Shown piece by piece: positions 24,501 through 36,837 of a DNA stretch of 64,000 nucleotides. How positions within the stretch are numbered: position 1 is the stretch's first letter; every line of letters begins with the position of its first letter. The notes beneath the pieces were generated by a model. It searched no databases. It worked only from the letters and a program-made list of their open reading frames with translations, and was not told the DNA's origin. Location of the stretch: positions 62,796,987 through 62,860,986 of the forward strand of contig CM048557.1 in the NCBI GenBank assembly GCA_026413225.1. Direction: 5' to 3'. Position numbers and translations under genes: made by a program. This stretch comes from Otis tarda. Taxonomy: Eukaryota; Chordata; Aves; Otidiformes; Otididae.

Positions 24501-26464
24501 ACGTGAAGAGAAGGTAAACTGCGTAGCAAGCCACAAAATAAAGTCTAGGCAAAGGAAAATAATTTATGAGTTTTCTTGTAAAAGACACTTGCATGCATGG
24601 AGGAAACAATCTGGTATTGAGCTGAAAAGCAACACCAGAGAAGTGAAAGACTTCCCTAACAGCATCACCCAAAGGAAAACTGGACTGCAGAAAACAGATA
24701 AATCACTTCATAGAAATGAGTTGGGGTGCAGATGAACAGATGGACTTAGTAAAAGGAGACTGGCATTTGAGTGTGAAAGAAAAAAATCCCAGCACTCCTC
24801 ATATTTCCAGCCAAGCGGAGAGCAGGCAGCCAGTTCACAAGCAGAGGAGATGACCATGGCCAGACTCTGGGCCACTAACAGCAGGGCATGCATACGTGCA
24901 GCACACACGTATATCTCCATATCTGAGGAAAACACACTCCTATATTTGATGGAACCCAAAATGTGACAACGACAACTTGGCAGGTGTGCAAAGAAAGGGC
25001 ACAGAGCATCACTTGGTTTCCACAGTAAACGCACAAAGGGAACATCACACAAAAGCCGCCAGAGCCTCCAGCTGCTGCTCAGAAACTATCCACAGCTGGC
25101 AACATGGCTTCTCCACCAGAAAGGGCTGAGCTGACACTTTTTAAAATGTTATCAACATGCATCAACAGTTGTTCAGCTACCATGAGGCTTTCTGCAAACA
25201 CATTAAGGCTGGACAAATCAAGCAAGGTAGAGCTCTAACCTCCCACCTGCACACCAAGCCTCCATCCAAACCTCTGCGCTTCTGCCACATCCAGATAACA
25301 TCTCCGCTTTACCGGGTTTTGCCTCCTTTTCTCCTTTTTGCTGGAAGGGGGATGAAATCCAGCCTGCCCCCACTACTCTGAAGCTGACTTTCAGAAATAC
25401 AATAGCTCGGTCTTGAATCTCCTCAGTGTATTATATCAATTCATCTCCACTGCCGTCAACCGTGTGAATAGACCTAGGTGTGCGGGGAGACAGACAAATA
25501 CAGAAGGAACAGTTCTCAGGCTATGAAAGGAAAAGGGTTGGAAAGCTCCCAAAAAAGGTCTCATGCAGGTCAATATGGGAGGCTTGGCTCCATACCGCTG
25601 TGGGAGGAAGCAGCTTCATGTTACTTGAGGTGTGCGAAAGTACAATAAAATGCTTCATCTGTGGGACACTTTAGGTTACACTTGGACTTTTCATGTCGCA
25701 CCTAAATTAGTATGTCGGGAGGACATTCGCGATGGTAGTAATGCCACCAAGCTGCTGCAACAAAAGCACAGGGTTTTGTTACACGGGGTTTTACAATACT
25801 CCCGCTTCCAGAGAGACCCCTTTACGCCTGTCTGGCACTGAAGAATGGCCTTACAGTGGGTACAGTGGGCTACAGGGGGCCCTGTAGCATAAAGAAGCAC
25901 TTGGTCCAAACTATTATCTTAAGGGACTGTACAGCCTACATCAGTGCAATAAACATTTTCTTCCACAAGAAACTAGGTTCAAAGGACAGTTTTATAAGAA
26001 ACATGATTTTAATATGTAAAAACTATAAGATCCTATGTCAGTTTTCTTGTAAGGTCATCACAAAATTTTCCATTCTGTTACACAGCTTTGCTTTATTAGT
26101 ATTTTCTTAACATTGCTGTTGCCTGCATACAGCACCTTCCAGATGTGCAGCTGGATTTCCAACTTAGGTGCGTTGACATAGCTGGCTGCTTCTTTTCAAA
26201 CTGAATTTGTTTTTCTCCATAGCCAGCAAAAAAAAAACCAAACCCAAACCAACGCACTGGTCTTCCCTGAGCCTAGGGCATCTTAGATCTAGGTTACTAC
26301 TGAAAAATTATTCATACTCATTCACAGCCAGTTTCTGCTTCCCCAGAAATTTCGGTGGGGGCCCAACCTTCCAGCATCAACCCCAAAATGCCCTTCCTTC
26401 CAGGCCGCACAGTCTGTTTATGGGTAATGAACATTGCCGTAGGCAGAAAAAATGTTTGAAGTGA
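21589..26464. other. Unique non-coding sequence
   Basis: No gene is recognisable. 21590-23220 is C-rich on the plus strand, with a run of eight C near 23056, and gives several overlapping open frames of 100-170 codons without similarity to known proteins. A short (CAAA/TAAA) stretch lies at 24138-24161. Confidence 0.5.
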
Positions 26465-26665
26465 AGCCGCACGTCCCTCCACGCGCGCATGCACCCCCAG
26501 CAATCCTGCTGCCAGATTCTGCCTTCAGACACATGAGGGTACCGGGAGTGGGACGGGGCGCCGAGCGTCTGGCTCGCAGGCAGTGCCCTGAACGCTGCAG
26601 GTTTGCACGAAGGCTTGGCAGTGTGTGGCCGGGAATGAGGTTCGCATTGATTTGGGCGAGCTGGC
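26465..26665. other. CpG-dense patch, possible small CpG island
   Basis: I count about 17 CpG dinucleotides in 200 bases, including ACGCGCGCATGC near 26479 and GGGGCGCCGAGCG near 26556, with GC content near 60%. Bird promoters often lie in such islands, but no exon with a recognisable protein starts here. It sits in otherwise CpG-poor sequence. Confidence 0.4.
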
Positions 26666-28271
26666 GGGAGCATCCTTTGCTTTAGCCGTAGACAGGCCAG
26701 TCACATGAGGAACAGCTGGAGAGCACACAGAGCCTTCTTTAATTAAAGTGCTACTCGCCATTTTTCTGGCAGGGCTCCCAGAAAAGCAATAAAATGGCAG
26801 CAGAAAAAACAAATGCTACACAACACACTTCCACTCTCCTTTATGTTCCCAAGTCCCCCTTCTCCCTCAAGCATAATCTTCTTACTTTCTTCTTTTCTTT
26901 TTTCTTTTATTTTTTTTTAATTTCTGTTAATAATCGTTCCTCATTTGTGACAGGCTAGGAAAGGAAAAGGTCAAGAGGGAAGAAAAAAGGGTCAGGAGAA
27001 TTGAAGCAGCCATTCACTGCCGCTCATGATTAAACATGTGGAACAATGTACCTGCTTATTAGGACATCTCCCGCTCCGAGAAAACATCTGCAGAGCATAC
27101 ACACCTTTTTAGGAGATGCGTGTGCCGTGAACACACGCCAGCACCTCGCGGGAACGTTAACAGCGTTCACGTGTCAGTCGTTATGGAAACATTTTCTTTT
27201 CCCCGCCTTTCTCACTCGGATCTACTGCTTAAACAAGCTTGGGACTGTCAACACACCGATTGCTGCTGTCATTTCCCAAATTAGCCAAAGTTAGTTGGGT
27301 TTTGCTTGGTGTCTCTTTCCAACCTCTGCCTCCCATCAGAGGAGCCCAAGGAGGCAGGAGAAGCACCCCGTCCTTCGGCACATGGCCCATTGCACAGATG
27401 GATCTGTTCCCAGCAAGAAGCCTGTCTGGTGCTAATAATAACCACGATGCTATTTTTGTTGCTGCCGTTGTATTATTAGGCTCTTTTCTGCACAGGTCAT
27501 GGAAGGAAAGAGACCGGGACATGCAGAACAGAAAAGTGACGGCAAAGAGAAGTACACATTGCTCCTATTATAGAGGAAATGCAAAATTGTCTTCTGAATG
27601 GGAGCAAGGTACGAGAGGGATATGGGTGCTGAAGCACAAAGGGCGTTTCACTCCGAGAAAGCACCTTGGAGTTGACAGAAGTCAGGAGCTAATTCAGCAC
27701 ACGCGGTACAACTGGAGCACGGTGGGACGTGGGGTCCGAGAGCCAACCTTCTCCAAATGTGAGGAAGGAAGCTGGACCTGAATGAGAAACCAGTCCCAGA
27801 TCCTCAAACCCAAAGCCCACAATGGAGCTAATCTGAAATAGAGAACGTCAGAAATCTGGATTTGAATTTTTCAGCTTGAGCCCATCTCTCTGTCTGAGAT
27901 TTACAGTTTGACATGTTTATATTGAAACAAGATGGCTATAAATACAGTATACTTCTCTCCCAATAGAGTCTGAGGAGAGGAATGTTTAAAAGCACTCAGC
28001 AGGGGGCTAGTACAGCTCCCAGTGAATTTAATTATAAACTCTCCCTGCTTTTACTTCAAGTATTTTAGGCTGGGAGTAGTTAGACTGCTTTTGAAAATCC
28101 CGCTTTATTTGTGTACAGCTACAAATCATCTATATTTATATAACCGGATGTGCATCATAAGAACATACACAAGCACATATTTTTATTAGCACAGATCAGG
28201 AATTTTCCATGCAGGACTTTTTTAATTTAGGGGATGAGGAACAGAATACAAAATGAATTCAGTGCCTAGGC
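26666..28271. other. Unique non-coding sequence, partly AT-rich
   Basis: A pyrimidine-rich stretch at about 26881-26925 (mainly T with C) is followed by 26990-27230, which holds an E-box CACGTG inside GTTCACGTGTCAG and homeodomain-like ATGATTAAAC. A frame of 180 codons at 27239-27781 resembles nothing known. No gene can be supported. Confidence 0.5.
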
Positions 28272-28289
28272 AAAAAAAAAAAAAAAAAA
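28272..28289. repeat. Poly(A) tract, 18 A
   Basis: A simple run of 18 A, flanked by CTAGGC and GTAATTTTG. Confidence 0.88.
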
Positions 28290-29840
28290 GTAATTTTGAC
28301 AAAACAAAATGATATTGTGAATATTCAAACAAATTATTTCACTTTAGCTCAGTTGGGCCTGAACCGTCACCTCTCTGAACTGCTGGCATGTCCCCAGGTC
28401 CTGCGGATGGAGGGATGGACCTGGGGCTGGGCTCCCTGGCCGGACCACATGCCCCGTCGTGCATAAGTCTCATTACTGCTTTAAAAGCAGCCCAGTATCA
28501 TTCCAAATAAAAGTAACACTGCTATTAACTTACTGGGCAACACTGGCCTACTTCAGAGTCTGATGATACATGGCAGGGCCAAGAACCTGTTGCAAAATGT
28601 TATCTGTGGCCATGTAATGCTACATGATTATTTTTCTCATCTGAGCAAAATTATTTTGTCTCATAAACATTTCTGGCCTTTCACTCTGCACAGAATTAAC
28701 CAATTTTTAAAAAGAAAAAAGGCTGAAGGCACAAAAGCTATTGTGGCTATACAGAGGCCTTAATTATAACACTTTACCTTTGGAGAAAACTATTTTTCAT
28801 TAACTGAACGGGTAATAGTATATGATGGTGATTAAGTTTAATGGAGCTGAGACCAAGGTGGAGAAGATAAAGTTACAGCTGAGAATCCACTTTAAGTGCA
28901 AAACCAGCTTCTGTTTGGAGAGGTGTTTGATGGAAAACTGCACTGCTTCTAACTAAATGAGGCTTAAATAGGTGTAATTTCGTGTGTATTAAAATTAAGA
29001 TTCCTTTAGGTATAAACCATGCAAGTTTCCATGCAATTACCACTCTTGAGAAGCGGCAGAGAGCATACACCATAAAGAAAATGACACTTTTTATTTTTAT
29101 AAATGAGACCAAACACATGCTTTTCCAACGGGAGAAGGAAATAGAGCCATCAATGAGCTGGGTTTAGCCAAAATAACTAAACAAACTTCAGAACCATTCA
29201 CTCCAGCGAATTTTGTCTGTTCCAGCCTAAAGGAAATGTTTTTCCTTCCTCACCCTGGCTTCCCTGACTGCAGCTGTATCACATCTCCTCACCGGGTCTG
29301 TCTCTCCAGCCTCTCCGCCTGCTGCCTGCGGACCCTCCAGCCCCTCTGCCTTGGCTGTAGCCATGGGGCTGTGTATGAGTGCAGCCTTTATGCAACTCTT
29401 GCCTGCCACTGCTCTCTGCATTTAACCCAGAGGTTTCTCCTGGGAAGGAAGGGACAGATCTTGCAAGTGGGAATTTCTCCACCGCACGCTAATTTGGGGT
29501 CAGCCCCCATGGGCTACGCAATGACCTGCCCTCATCTCTCCAGCACCAGGAAGCACAGAAAAGGCAATAACGTCTTCATTAACCATTGTCAGCAGACAGA
29601 GCAGAATAATAGAGTAAAAAGGTGGGAAGACAATAAACAGACACCATCTCACAAGGATGTCTTGACAAGACAAATATCAGACACAGAACAAAATGCATCC
29701 CCTCTTAAGTGGCATTTCTATATTTAACACCATCTAAAACGTGATAATTTACACTGTCACAACATGTCTCTTCGAAACAGTCCCATTTTATTTGCAGTCA
29801 GCTAAAGTCTGGGACTCAAATTCTGACCTCCTTTCTGGTA

Positions 29841-29890
29841 GGAAAAAAAAAAAAAAGAAAGTAAAAAGGAAAATAAAAAAAAAAAGGAAA
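29841..29890. repeat. A-rich purine tract
   Basis: Fifty bases composed almost only of A and G with a few T, including runs of 14 and 11 A separated by GAAAGT and GGAAAAT. It is low-complexity sequence, and it forces lysine-rich frames that are not genes. Confidence 0.85.
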
Positions 29891-31440
29891 GCTAACATCT
29901 GGCAGAGCTGGGTATTTATTAGACTTTATGAAACTCTGTGCTTCTGTTATACATAAGACAGGCACAAAAGGGGCCCCCAAAGTGTTATTTCCCCACCAGT
30001 GCAAAACAAGTGGCTTATTCAGTAAGTTTTCAAAGAACAGAGGCAAATGGATTATCTCAAGGAGAAGTTAAACACGGAGAAAAGCACTGTAGCTTACTGT
30101 TGGGTTTAGCTGCCTGGTGCGTGTGGGGCGGGGGGGAAATCTATAAAATCTATCATCGGGGTGTCCAGCTGAGACTTTACACTTCTCAGGGAAATCTGAG
30201 CTGTGAACCACCAACAGCTGCTTTTCTCCCAACTTGTGAAATCACCCACAGAAGGAAAGTGTTTTCTTAAGAAATTCTCAAAACGCAGCAAGGAAGAGCC
30301 CGCTAAATCCTCCAGTGCCTGACGCCAGGTTGAGATGACGAGGTTTTTCCAGCCTAGCTGCGACTGTTGGGTGTGATGAGGTGCGATTTGCGACCAACAT
30401 AGCTGGGCTGGTGAAAGCCCCAGTCTAGAGAAAATTGCATGGGCTTTTGCTTGTTTTCCTTCAACATCACCAAAACACAGGTTACCCACTCAAATCCTGC
30501 CCAGGTGTGCTCAACCAGTTGCCCACTCCCAGCTTTCTGAACATGGACCCAGGCTTAGCCCTGACATGAGGGCAGGTCCGAGGTAGGATCAACTGTCCCC
30601 TTCAGTTCTCACCCTGGCATGGTGCTCCTGGAGAGGTGCTTCAATCACTGTGCCCAACACCTAGACCACACGCAGAAATTGTGTTTTCTTAGGTGCATGG
30701 GGTAAAAAAAAGCACCAGCATTAGGTAGCAAAGTTCACCCAGCAAGAGCCAGGCTCTGAGAATCACCTGTAACAGCAGGGATAATTTTCTACCTAATTTA
30801 AAAGCAACAAAACTGCTTTAAAGTTAGATTTTTTTTAAGTTGTTACCATTGCTTTTGATGACAAGACATCCTCTTCTGCTCATACTGCCCTCAGTAAGGC
30901 CCTGCACAGCAGTGAAGGAGGAAAGGTTTGCACTCCCGCCTCTGGATGCAACCCTTCATCCCATACGCTGCCGCCACTGCAACGGAGCACAGGCAGCAAC
31001 AATTCGTGTGTGGCAATAAACTGCAGGGTTCAAACACACTCTTAGGAAAACAGCAGGTGCTTTTAAGGCAGTAGGTTTTAAGTCTGAGATGCTCCTGCTC
31101 TCTTTGGGATGAAGAATACAAGGGAAGACCGAGGATGAAGGACCCAAGAGTGCTGGTGGGTGGCCCCATGGAGTTAGCAACACGGTACTTGGTCCTAGGG
31201 CTGTTTTTAAGGAGCAGAGGTATGGGGTCTGTGCCAGAGAGAGGCAGAGCTGCTGGGCAGTGAGGGACAAAGTCCTGGCTGACCCCTCGTTCTGACCATG
31301 ACACAAGTTCTCCAGACACTCAGGATAGCACAGGGAGCTGAAGCTGAGCCCTTTCCCAGCAGGACCCAGGAGTTCTGTGCATGGGTTGAGCTACTTAATT
31401 TGCCTTCTCCACAGCAAAGAAATTATGTCTGCCATTTGCC

Positions 31441-31492
31441 AAAAAAACCCCAACAAAACAAAACAAAACACAACAACCAACCAAAAAAAACC
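31441..31492. repeat. Imperfect (AAAAC)n simple repeat
   Basis: A run of CAAAA and CAACC units, for example ACAAAACAAAACAAAACAC, between two A runs. It is low-complexity sequence. Confidence 0.85.
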
Positions 31493-31788
31493 AGGTCCTT
31501 AATACAGAGATACCATCAACCAGTAACACCGGTTTGCAGATGGGCTGCATTTCTGCTCGGCACAGTGGTGCAACAGGCTGGAGGAGGCAGACCTGATATT
31601 GGGGAAGAGCAATTTTTTTAAAGCATTCAGTGAAGCTGCTAAAAGATCCTGTTTCAGCCAACCTGAAACAGTTTGGGTTGCACTCACTGGGTACTCTTAA
31701 ATGTATAAATAGTTTCAGGGCATTTGGCACCTTCCACAGATTGAGAGACACAGCTGATGTCTCTTCTGTTGCAGCATCTCAGGCATTA

Positions 31789-31921
31789 GCAACCTGATCT
31801 AGTCAGGGAGCAACCTGATCTAGTCAGGGATGTCCCTGCTCTTGCAGGGGGGTTGGACTAGATGACCTTTGAAGGTCCCTTCCAACTCTAACCATTCTAT
31901 GATTCTATGATTCTATGATTA
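31789..31921 (+). mobile_element. CR1 LINE 3' end, plus strand, with internal duplication
   Basis: The segment begins with GCAACCTGATCTAGTCAGGG, repeated twice in tandem (31789-31809 and 31810-31830). It continues with GATGTCCCTGCTCTTGCAGG, GGTTGGACTAGATGACCTTT, GAAGGTCCCTTCCAACTC, and ends with three copies of the ATTCTATG tail repeat at about 31895-31919. It is a 5'-truncated, non-coding CR1 3' end. The preserved tail suggests it is younger than the degraded end at 37064. The subfamily is the same type as the copies at 36838 and 59255. Confidence 0.95.
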
Positions 31922-34578
31922 ATTTCAGTTCAAATCCCATCCCTGTTGAATTCAAGGTCTTTCTCCTCCAAAAATAGCCTAGCCATCCAAGTACAGGGCA
32001 CATCCAGGGGTGGGCACAGCGAGGTATCCCCACATACTGGGATCTGTGTTTCCCTCCTGAGTCTGGCCTCACCAGACTGAGAGCAGAGCCAGTCTGCCTT
32101 TCCTCCCTTCTGTCCATTTGTTTTTCACACAAACAGCGCAGGAGATGGATAGCTGCCCTTGCCCAGGGCACCCTCCTGGAGGGTCAATGACTGAGGCCCC
32201 AGTCCTCGTCCCAGGTTATGGTCTTAGAACCGAGGAGAGGAGAAGGTCCTGGCAGCTATTGGTACCTTTCTGTGGGTCCAACATTTCACTCTTATTTATA
32301 GGACTCATTTTTATTCAAATAAAGCATTCATTTAATCCTGAAACATCTTTTTTTCTTTCACTTTGCAAATTCAATCCCAGTCAATTTGGGGCCAATCTAC
32401 GTAATTGCAATAATTGCTTTAAGGTTGAACTATTCACTCAACCTAAAGCAATTTATTCATTCAGCCTCTCCCCTTCACCCCAGAGCCCAGGTTTTACACC
32501 ACCAGCCGGGGTGACACCAAGCCCAGGGTGTCTGTACGGTGGCCTACCGCCCCTGAGGATGGTCCCCCCTGGCAGGCACAGAGCAGGTCTGTGTCAGGTC
32601 CTCACAAAGGGGAAAAAGACCAAAAGAGCATCCTCAGTCCTTGCCTTGTTCTGTCTGCAGCAGAAATGAGCCAGTTACCTAATGGCATCAAATTAACAAA
32701 TGAACAGGTCTGGTAGACCAATTAGCAGAGAGTGCAAGCAATTTTCAAACAGGCTGCAATTGTCAGCTAATGACCTTGGAAGAAGCTCTCTTTTTTTTCC
32801 TCCCTCAGAAAAGTCCATATTAAAACAGAGTTGATAGCAGCTGAGTGTCACTTACTGTGCTTTCATGTCAGGGAAGTGGACTAGGTAATAAATAAATAAA
32901 TAAATAAATAAAAGAGGGCAAAATTGGGAGGCTGACTCGGTGTAATTCAAGCAGCACCTCACTGCTCTACCAATCATCTAAGAGTGCTGCAACTTTGCTC
33001 AGCAGATGTATCGGCTTCTCTGCAGGAGCATTGTCTTCTCAACTGTGAGTAATGGACCACACGCATGCTGTAGCGACCACGGGCTGAGCTGCAAGCTCCC
33101 CGACATTTCCCTACGAGCCCAGGTCATCTCAGCTGCGCTTAGCTTTTCCAGACTTATCTAGGACTGTCATTAGTACAGGCAGCTGCCTTCGTACGCACGG
33201 GACAGAGACTCTGACAGAGAGACTTTTCCTGCTGCTTCTCCTGTTTTTAAAACAGAACCAAGAGGCTGTGTGACCCACAAGCAACTGTCCATTTCCATCC
33301 AGGAGTGAATAACCTGCATGTGCCGAGAGCTGGCTACACTTCAGTGTCTCACAAGAAAGCATGGTGATGAACATCAAGTGGGACAAGATAGGCATTTGCA
33401 CACCAGAGCATCTCGTTTGGGACCATGGCTCCACTTAGCTGGGGTATGTGTCACGTTATCTCACTTCTCCAGGTAGCCCCTTCCCAGCAGCTGCAATTAG
33501 TTCTGCACCAGTGAAATAATTAACAGCCGGTATCGCACAAGCCCTCTGGGTTGAAGATGGAAGGCTTCCTCACCCAGAGGGAGCTAGCACAGCTCTGTTG
33601 AAGTCAGCAAGGTCCCAGTGGCTTCCATCACGGAAGACACGTGACATCACTGGGAAGGAAAATCCCAAGTCCCCGGAGCAGGCAGTTTTTGATCCATGTC
33701 CACATCCCTCCAATGTGGCACAGCAAAGTCTCAAGAAGATGTCGAGCAACTTAGAGCAGGTTTCTGGTTTGCTTGGCATTCCCCACCCCCTTTCTCAGAC
33801 AACTGGATTTCATGGTTCCCTGAGAGGTACCACAGGAGGGTTCAGAGAGGGACCAAGGTAGTCCAAGAGAGCAGAGGTACTGCTAGTTGATTTTATTTTG
33901 TGCCCTGGATTTTAGTGCATCCCTTTGCAACAGGCCACATCCCCTTCACTCCTGCAATGCTTCAGGTGCTCCCCTACCTACCACTCAGCTCTGCCCACAC
34001 CTGGGAAGCTCATGTTGGAGTCACCACCACCTCCCCAGGCCCAGGGCTTCCTCCTGTTGCCAGTTTCACAAAACTCCCAAGAATGGAGTATCTTTGAGAT
34101 CTCTATCCCTCTGTTAGCTACAGTTGGAATCAAGTGAGGAGCTCATCCTTGTTAAAGGTCAAGAGGAAGATGGAGGCACTGCGGGTGGATAGCTCTTGCA
34201 ATTCTATGTGCCTGATTCTTTTAGGAAAGTGGGTTAAATATGGGATGGAAGGGATTAAATTCTCTGAAAATGCTTCAGAACAGCTTTTCTAAGAAATATA
34301 CTGCATATCCACAACTCTTCATAAAACAAGATGAAAAGATTTTAATGGTAATTTGCCTAGGAGGAAAAAGTTATGAATTACTGCTGGCTTGAATGCTCCT
34401 GAGTAAGGGATCAGACCAAAATGAGCCTGACAAAGCCTTTGTAATATCTCCTTTCTATGAGGTGATAATAGCATCATCTGTCCTAGAGCATCAGGGTCAC
34501 AGATGATTGTGTAAATCAATAAAGTAGGCAAGCATCTTTCACCTGAATCAGCTCTTCTGTGTGCTGTTTATGTGCTAG
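31922..34578. other. Unique non-coding sequence
   Basis: No gene is recognisable. A 183-codon open frame at 32118-32669 shows no domain I recognise. The (TAAA)n repeat at 32886-32913 is listed separately. The sequence around 33001-33050 has a donor-like ACT|GTGAGT but only a 19-base interval back to the nearest acceptor-like CTGCAG, so I do not call an exon. Confidence 0.5.
32886..32913. repeat. (TAAA)n microsatellite, about 7 units
   Basis: An uninterrupted tetranucleotide repeat TAAA over 28 bases, long enough to be length-variable between individuals. Confidence 0.92.
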
Positions 34579-34750
34579 TACAGTGACTCAGAAATCTTAA
34601 TTCTAACTCTGTTATTGGACCTGGCCCAAGACCTTAGCAAGCTGCTGTGCCTCAGTCTCCCCACGACAAAATGGGGCTATTAGCCTCAACCCAACTTCAG
34701 AAAGGGCTTCAGAACAGAAACTGATATTAAAAGGTTGCTGTGAACTACAT
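34579..34750 (+). mobile_element. MIR-like SINE relic
   Basis: The core shows TGTGCCTCAGTCTCCCCACG, then ACAAAATGGGGCTATTAG, and further on GGTTGCTGTGAAC. These match, in order and spacing, the known MIR segments TGTGCCTCAGTTTCCTCATC, TAAAATGGGGATAATAA and GGTTGTTGTGAG. Upstream, ACCTGGCCCAAGACCTTAGC resembles the MIR segment for TGACCTTGGGCAAG with changes. MIR and related CORE-SINEs are ancient and shared across amniotes, so a diverged copy in a bird is plausible. Boundaries are approximate. Confidence 0.65.
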
Positions 34751-35875
34751 CAAATCGCCTGCTGTCACATTGCCTTCAGTGTTAGCACTTTCTTGACTTG
34801 CTATTGCAATAAAAAATAACACTTCAGTACGTCTTCACGTACTGGTGTAGACAAGCTGTCCTTTAGGCACCCTAGGCACTACCAGAAGCAAGGAGACATA
34901 AAAATAAAGAACAAAAATGGACTGCTATCCACCCTTCAGCACTGCTGTCCTGCAGTTGCAGGCACAGAGGGGCGTGATGCCCTGGGATTGGGGTTGTCCC
35001 CCCAGCCTGCCCTGCTCCCTCCCTGAGGGTGGTGGGATGGACCTGGGCAAGCTCTGCTCTGCTCCACTTCTTCTATGGAGCAGTTGCCAGAGTAGTGATG
35101 AAATTTCCACAATTACTCCTTGCTCACAGCCAGGGAATCAACAACATCACTTCACAAAGACCCTCCTGGCCTTGTTTTCTGTGATCTGTTTTATGCCAAG
35201 CATTTTCCTACAAGCTCTATCCCCACATTGCATCTGGGAAGTTAAAGAGCAGAATCATCCCTCTAAATAAGAAGCGTGAGCCAAGAAGATTCAGTAAGAG
35301 AGAAGACATTTTCTGCTGAGATAGGAAGTGAGATGATGAGCTGATAAGTAGGAGAGATTTTATGGGGCTATGAATACATTGTGGTTATACAGCCTTATAC
35401 CATAAGTAAGAGTTAATAAACAAGATGTACTTATGTGGTTATCTATCACACCCAGCTGGTGGTAAATACATTGCAATGACAACGCTATACATCCCATATA
35501 TCCAGATATACATGCATTGCTGCTTTTGGCAATACACTATACAGTTTCTGGACCTAAGTGTATTTCCTTGGTATTTATTTGGCATAAGCTATGTGTGGTG
35601 GGTGACAATGATTACATTTCATCCATTTTTCTCTGTTTGGATACCCGTTACAGATTTATTCAAACTCCTTAGGATTCAAAAATATTCTGCCCCTGCTGCC
35701 TAAAAGCTCACCTGCATGCTTCTCCAACTTTCTCCAAATATGTTGGGTTTCGAGCACTGCCAGACTGGACTCATGCAGTGTGAAAGTTCACAACACCACA
35801 AAAATGAATACCCTGATTTTAGGCCATCACTTTGAAATTCCACGTAACACAAGCCTGGTTGAACTAAAGCCTAAC

Positions 35876-35893
35876 AAAAAAAAAAAAAAAAAT
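35876..35893. repeat. Poly(A) tract, 18 A
   Basis: A simple run of 18 A between CCTAAC and TCCATAAC. Confidence 0.88.
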
Positions 35894-36073
35894 CCATAAC
35901 ATTTCAGAGGTTCATAAAGACATCTATGACAGAAAGGAAAGAAAAAGGCATTTCATACGGTTGTGGCAAGGTCAAAATCAGCAGGAAACTTCCTCCACCG
36001 TGGTGAGTCAACACTCTGGAGACACATACCTCAGCAGGGGCTTGCTCATAGGATGCCCTTTCTGCATTCTCAG

Positions 36074-36087
36074 AAAAAAAAAAAAAA
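36074..36087. repeat. Poly(A) tract, 14 A
   Basis: A simple run of 14 A between TTCTCAG and TCAGTG. Confidence 0.85.
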
Positions 36088-36236
36088 ATCAGTGTTGGTG
36101 TGGCCTGTTGCTTTCCTTCTTAAATTCAAAGCTCCCTTTAGTCATTGCATCAAAGATGCATTGACCCACCCTCCAACAGGAGGCAATTTCACCAACTCTT
36201 CCCTCAGGGCTAGAGAGAGCTCTCCTCTCTTTGGAA

Positions 36237-36754
36237 ATGCAAATATGCAGTTGGGTGGCCAGGTGCAGCCATCTCCTGAGCTTGAAAGCCGTTAGTAAAT
36301 CATTCAACTACGAAGGGTAAGCTGATCTTTTCTACCTGGGCAGATCTTTTCTACCCTCAGCGTGAAGTCTTTCTGCATCTTTTGTCACATCGACATGCAA
36401 ATTACACTCTTGTCTCCAAGCATGCACATATGTGAATGCAGGGTGCTCACAAATGCTTCTTGGTTGAGACCAGACCCAACAGAAATCGGTCGCTTTAGGA
36501 TGCAAATGGACTTTGTGGGGAGTGATGCCCCCTACTCCTACCTGGAAGAAATGCTGTCAGGTTCTCTTGCTCTGCTGGGGTTGGATCACTGGGACATCGC
36601 CGAGAAACGTGCTGCTGTGAACACCTGCAGGAGGGTGCCCCCCCTAGATTTTCTTTGGGTATCTACCATAAACAGCATTTGTCATTCATTTACAGCGAAA
36701 CAATTGTTTTAAACTTTTTTAAAGTCCACTTGGAGTGTTCAGAAACATGCAAAT
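36237..36754 (+). promoter_or_regulatory. Cluster of four POU octamer motifs (candidate enhancer)
   Basis: The exact octamer ATGCAAAT occurs at 36237-36244, 36395-36402, 36500-36507 and 36747-36754, all on the same strand within 518 bases. This is the classical binding site for OCT/POU-domain factors. An exact 8-mer is expected about once per strand in 64 kb at even base composition, so four in half a kilobase is unusual. A near-tandem 13-base repeat, GATCTTTTCTACC, sits between the first two at 36324-36336 and 36343-36355. The motifs are seen; regulatory function is inferred. Confidence 0.35.
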
Positions 36755-36837
36755 TATAGTGTTTCCATTCTTCCCATCAGATGAAGGGGGTCAATTTGCA
36801 AAAATGTGCTTATTTTCAACTTTACTTCCTCAAAATC

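Larger units (their letters stand above)
28290..31788. other. Unique non-coding sequence with A-rich stretches
   Basis: No gene is recognisable. The stretch contains a purine-rich repeat (29841-29890) and an AAAAC-type repeat (31441-31492), both listed separately. GGGGCGGGGGGG at 30125-30136 is a short G-run. Confidence 0.5.
34751..36236. other. Unique non-coding sequence
   Basis: No gene is recognisable. Poly(A) tracts lie at 35876-35893 (18 A) and 36074-36087 (14 A). The 92-codon frame at 35425-35703 is rich in hydrophobic and aromatic residues from AT-rich sequence and resembles no known protein. Confidence 0.5.

Noticed and set aside
32118-32669. 183-codon open frame on the plus strand
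   Set aside because: A hydrophobic stretch near its middle comes from a T-rich segment; no conserved domain is visible.
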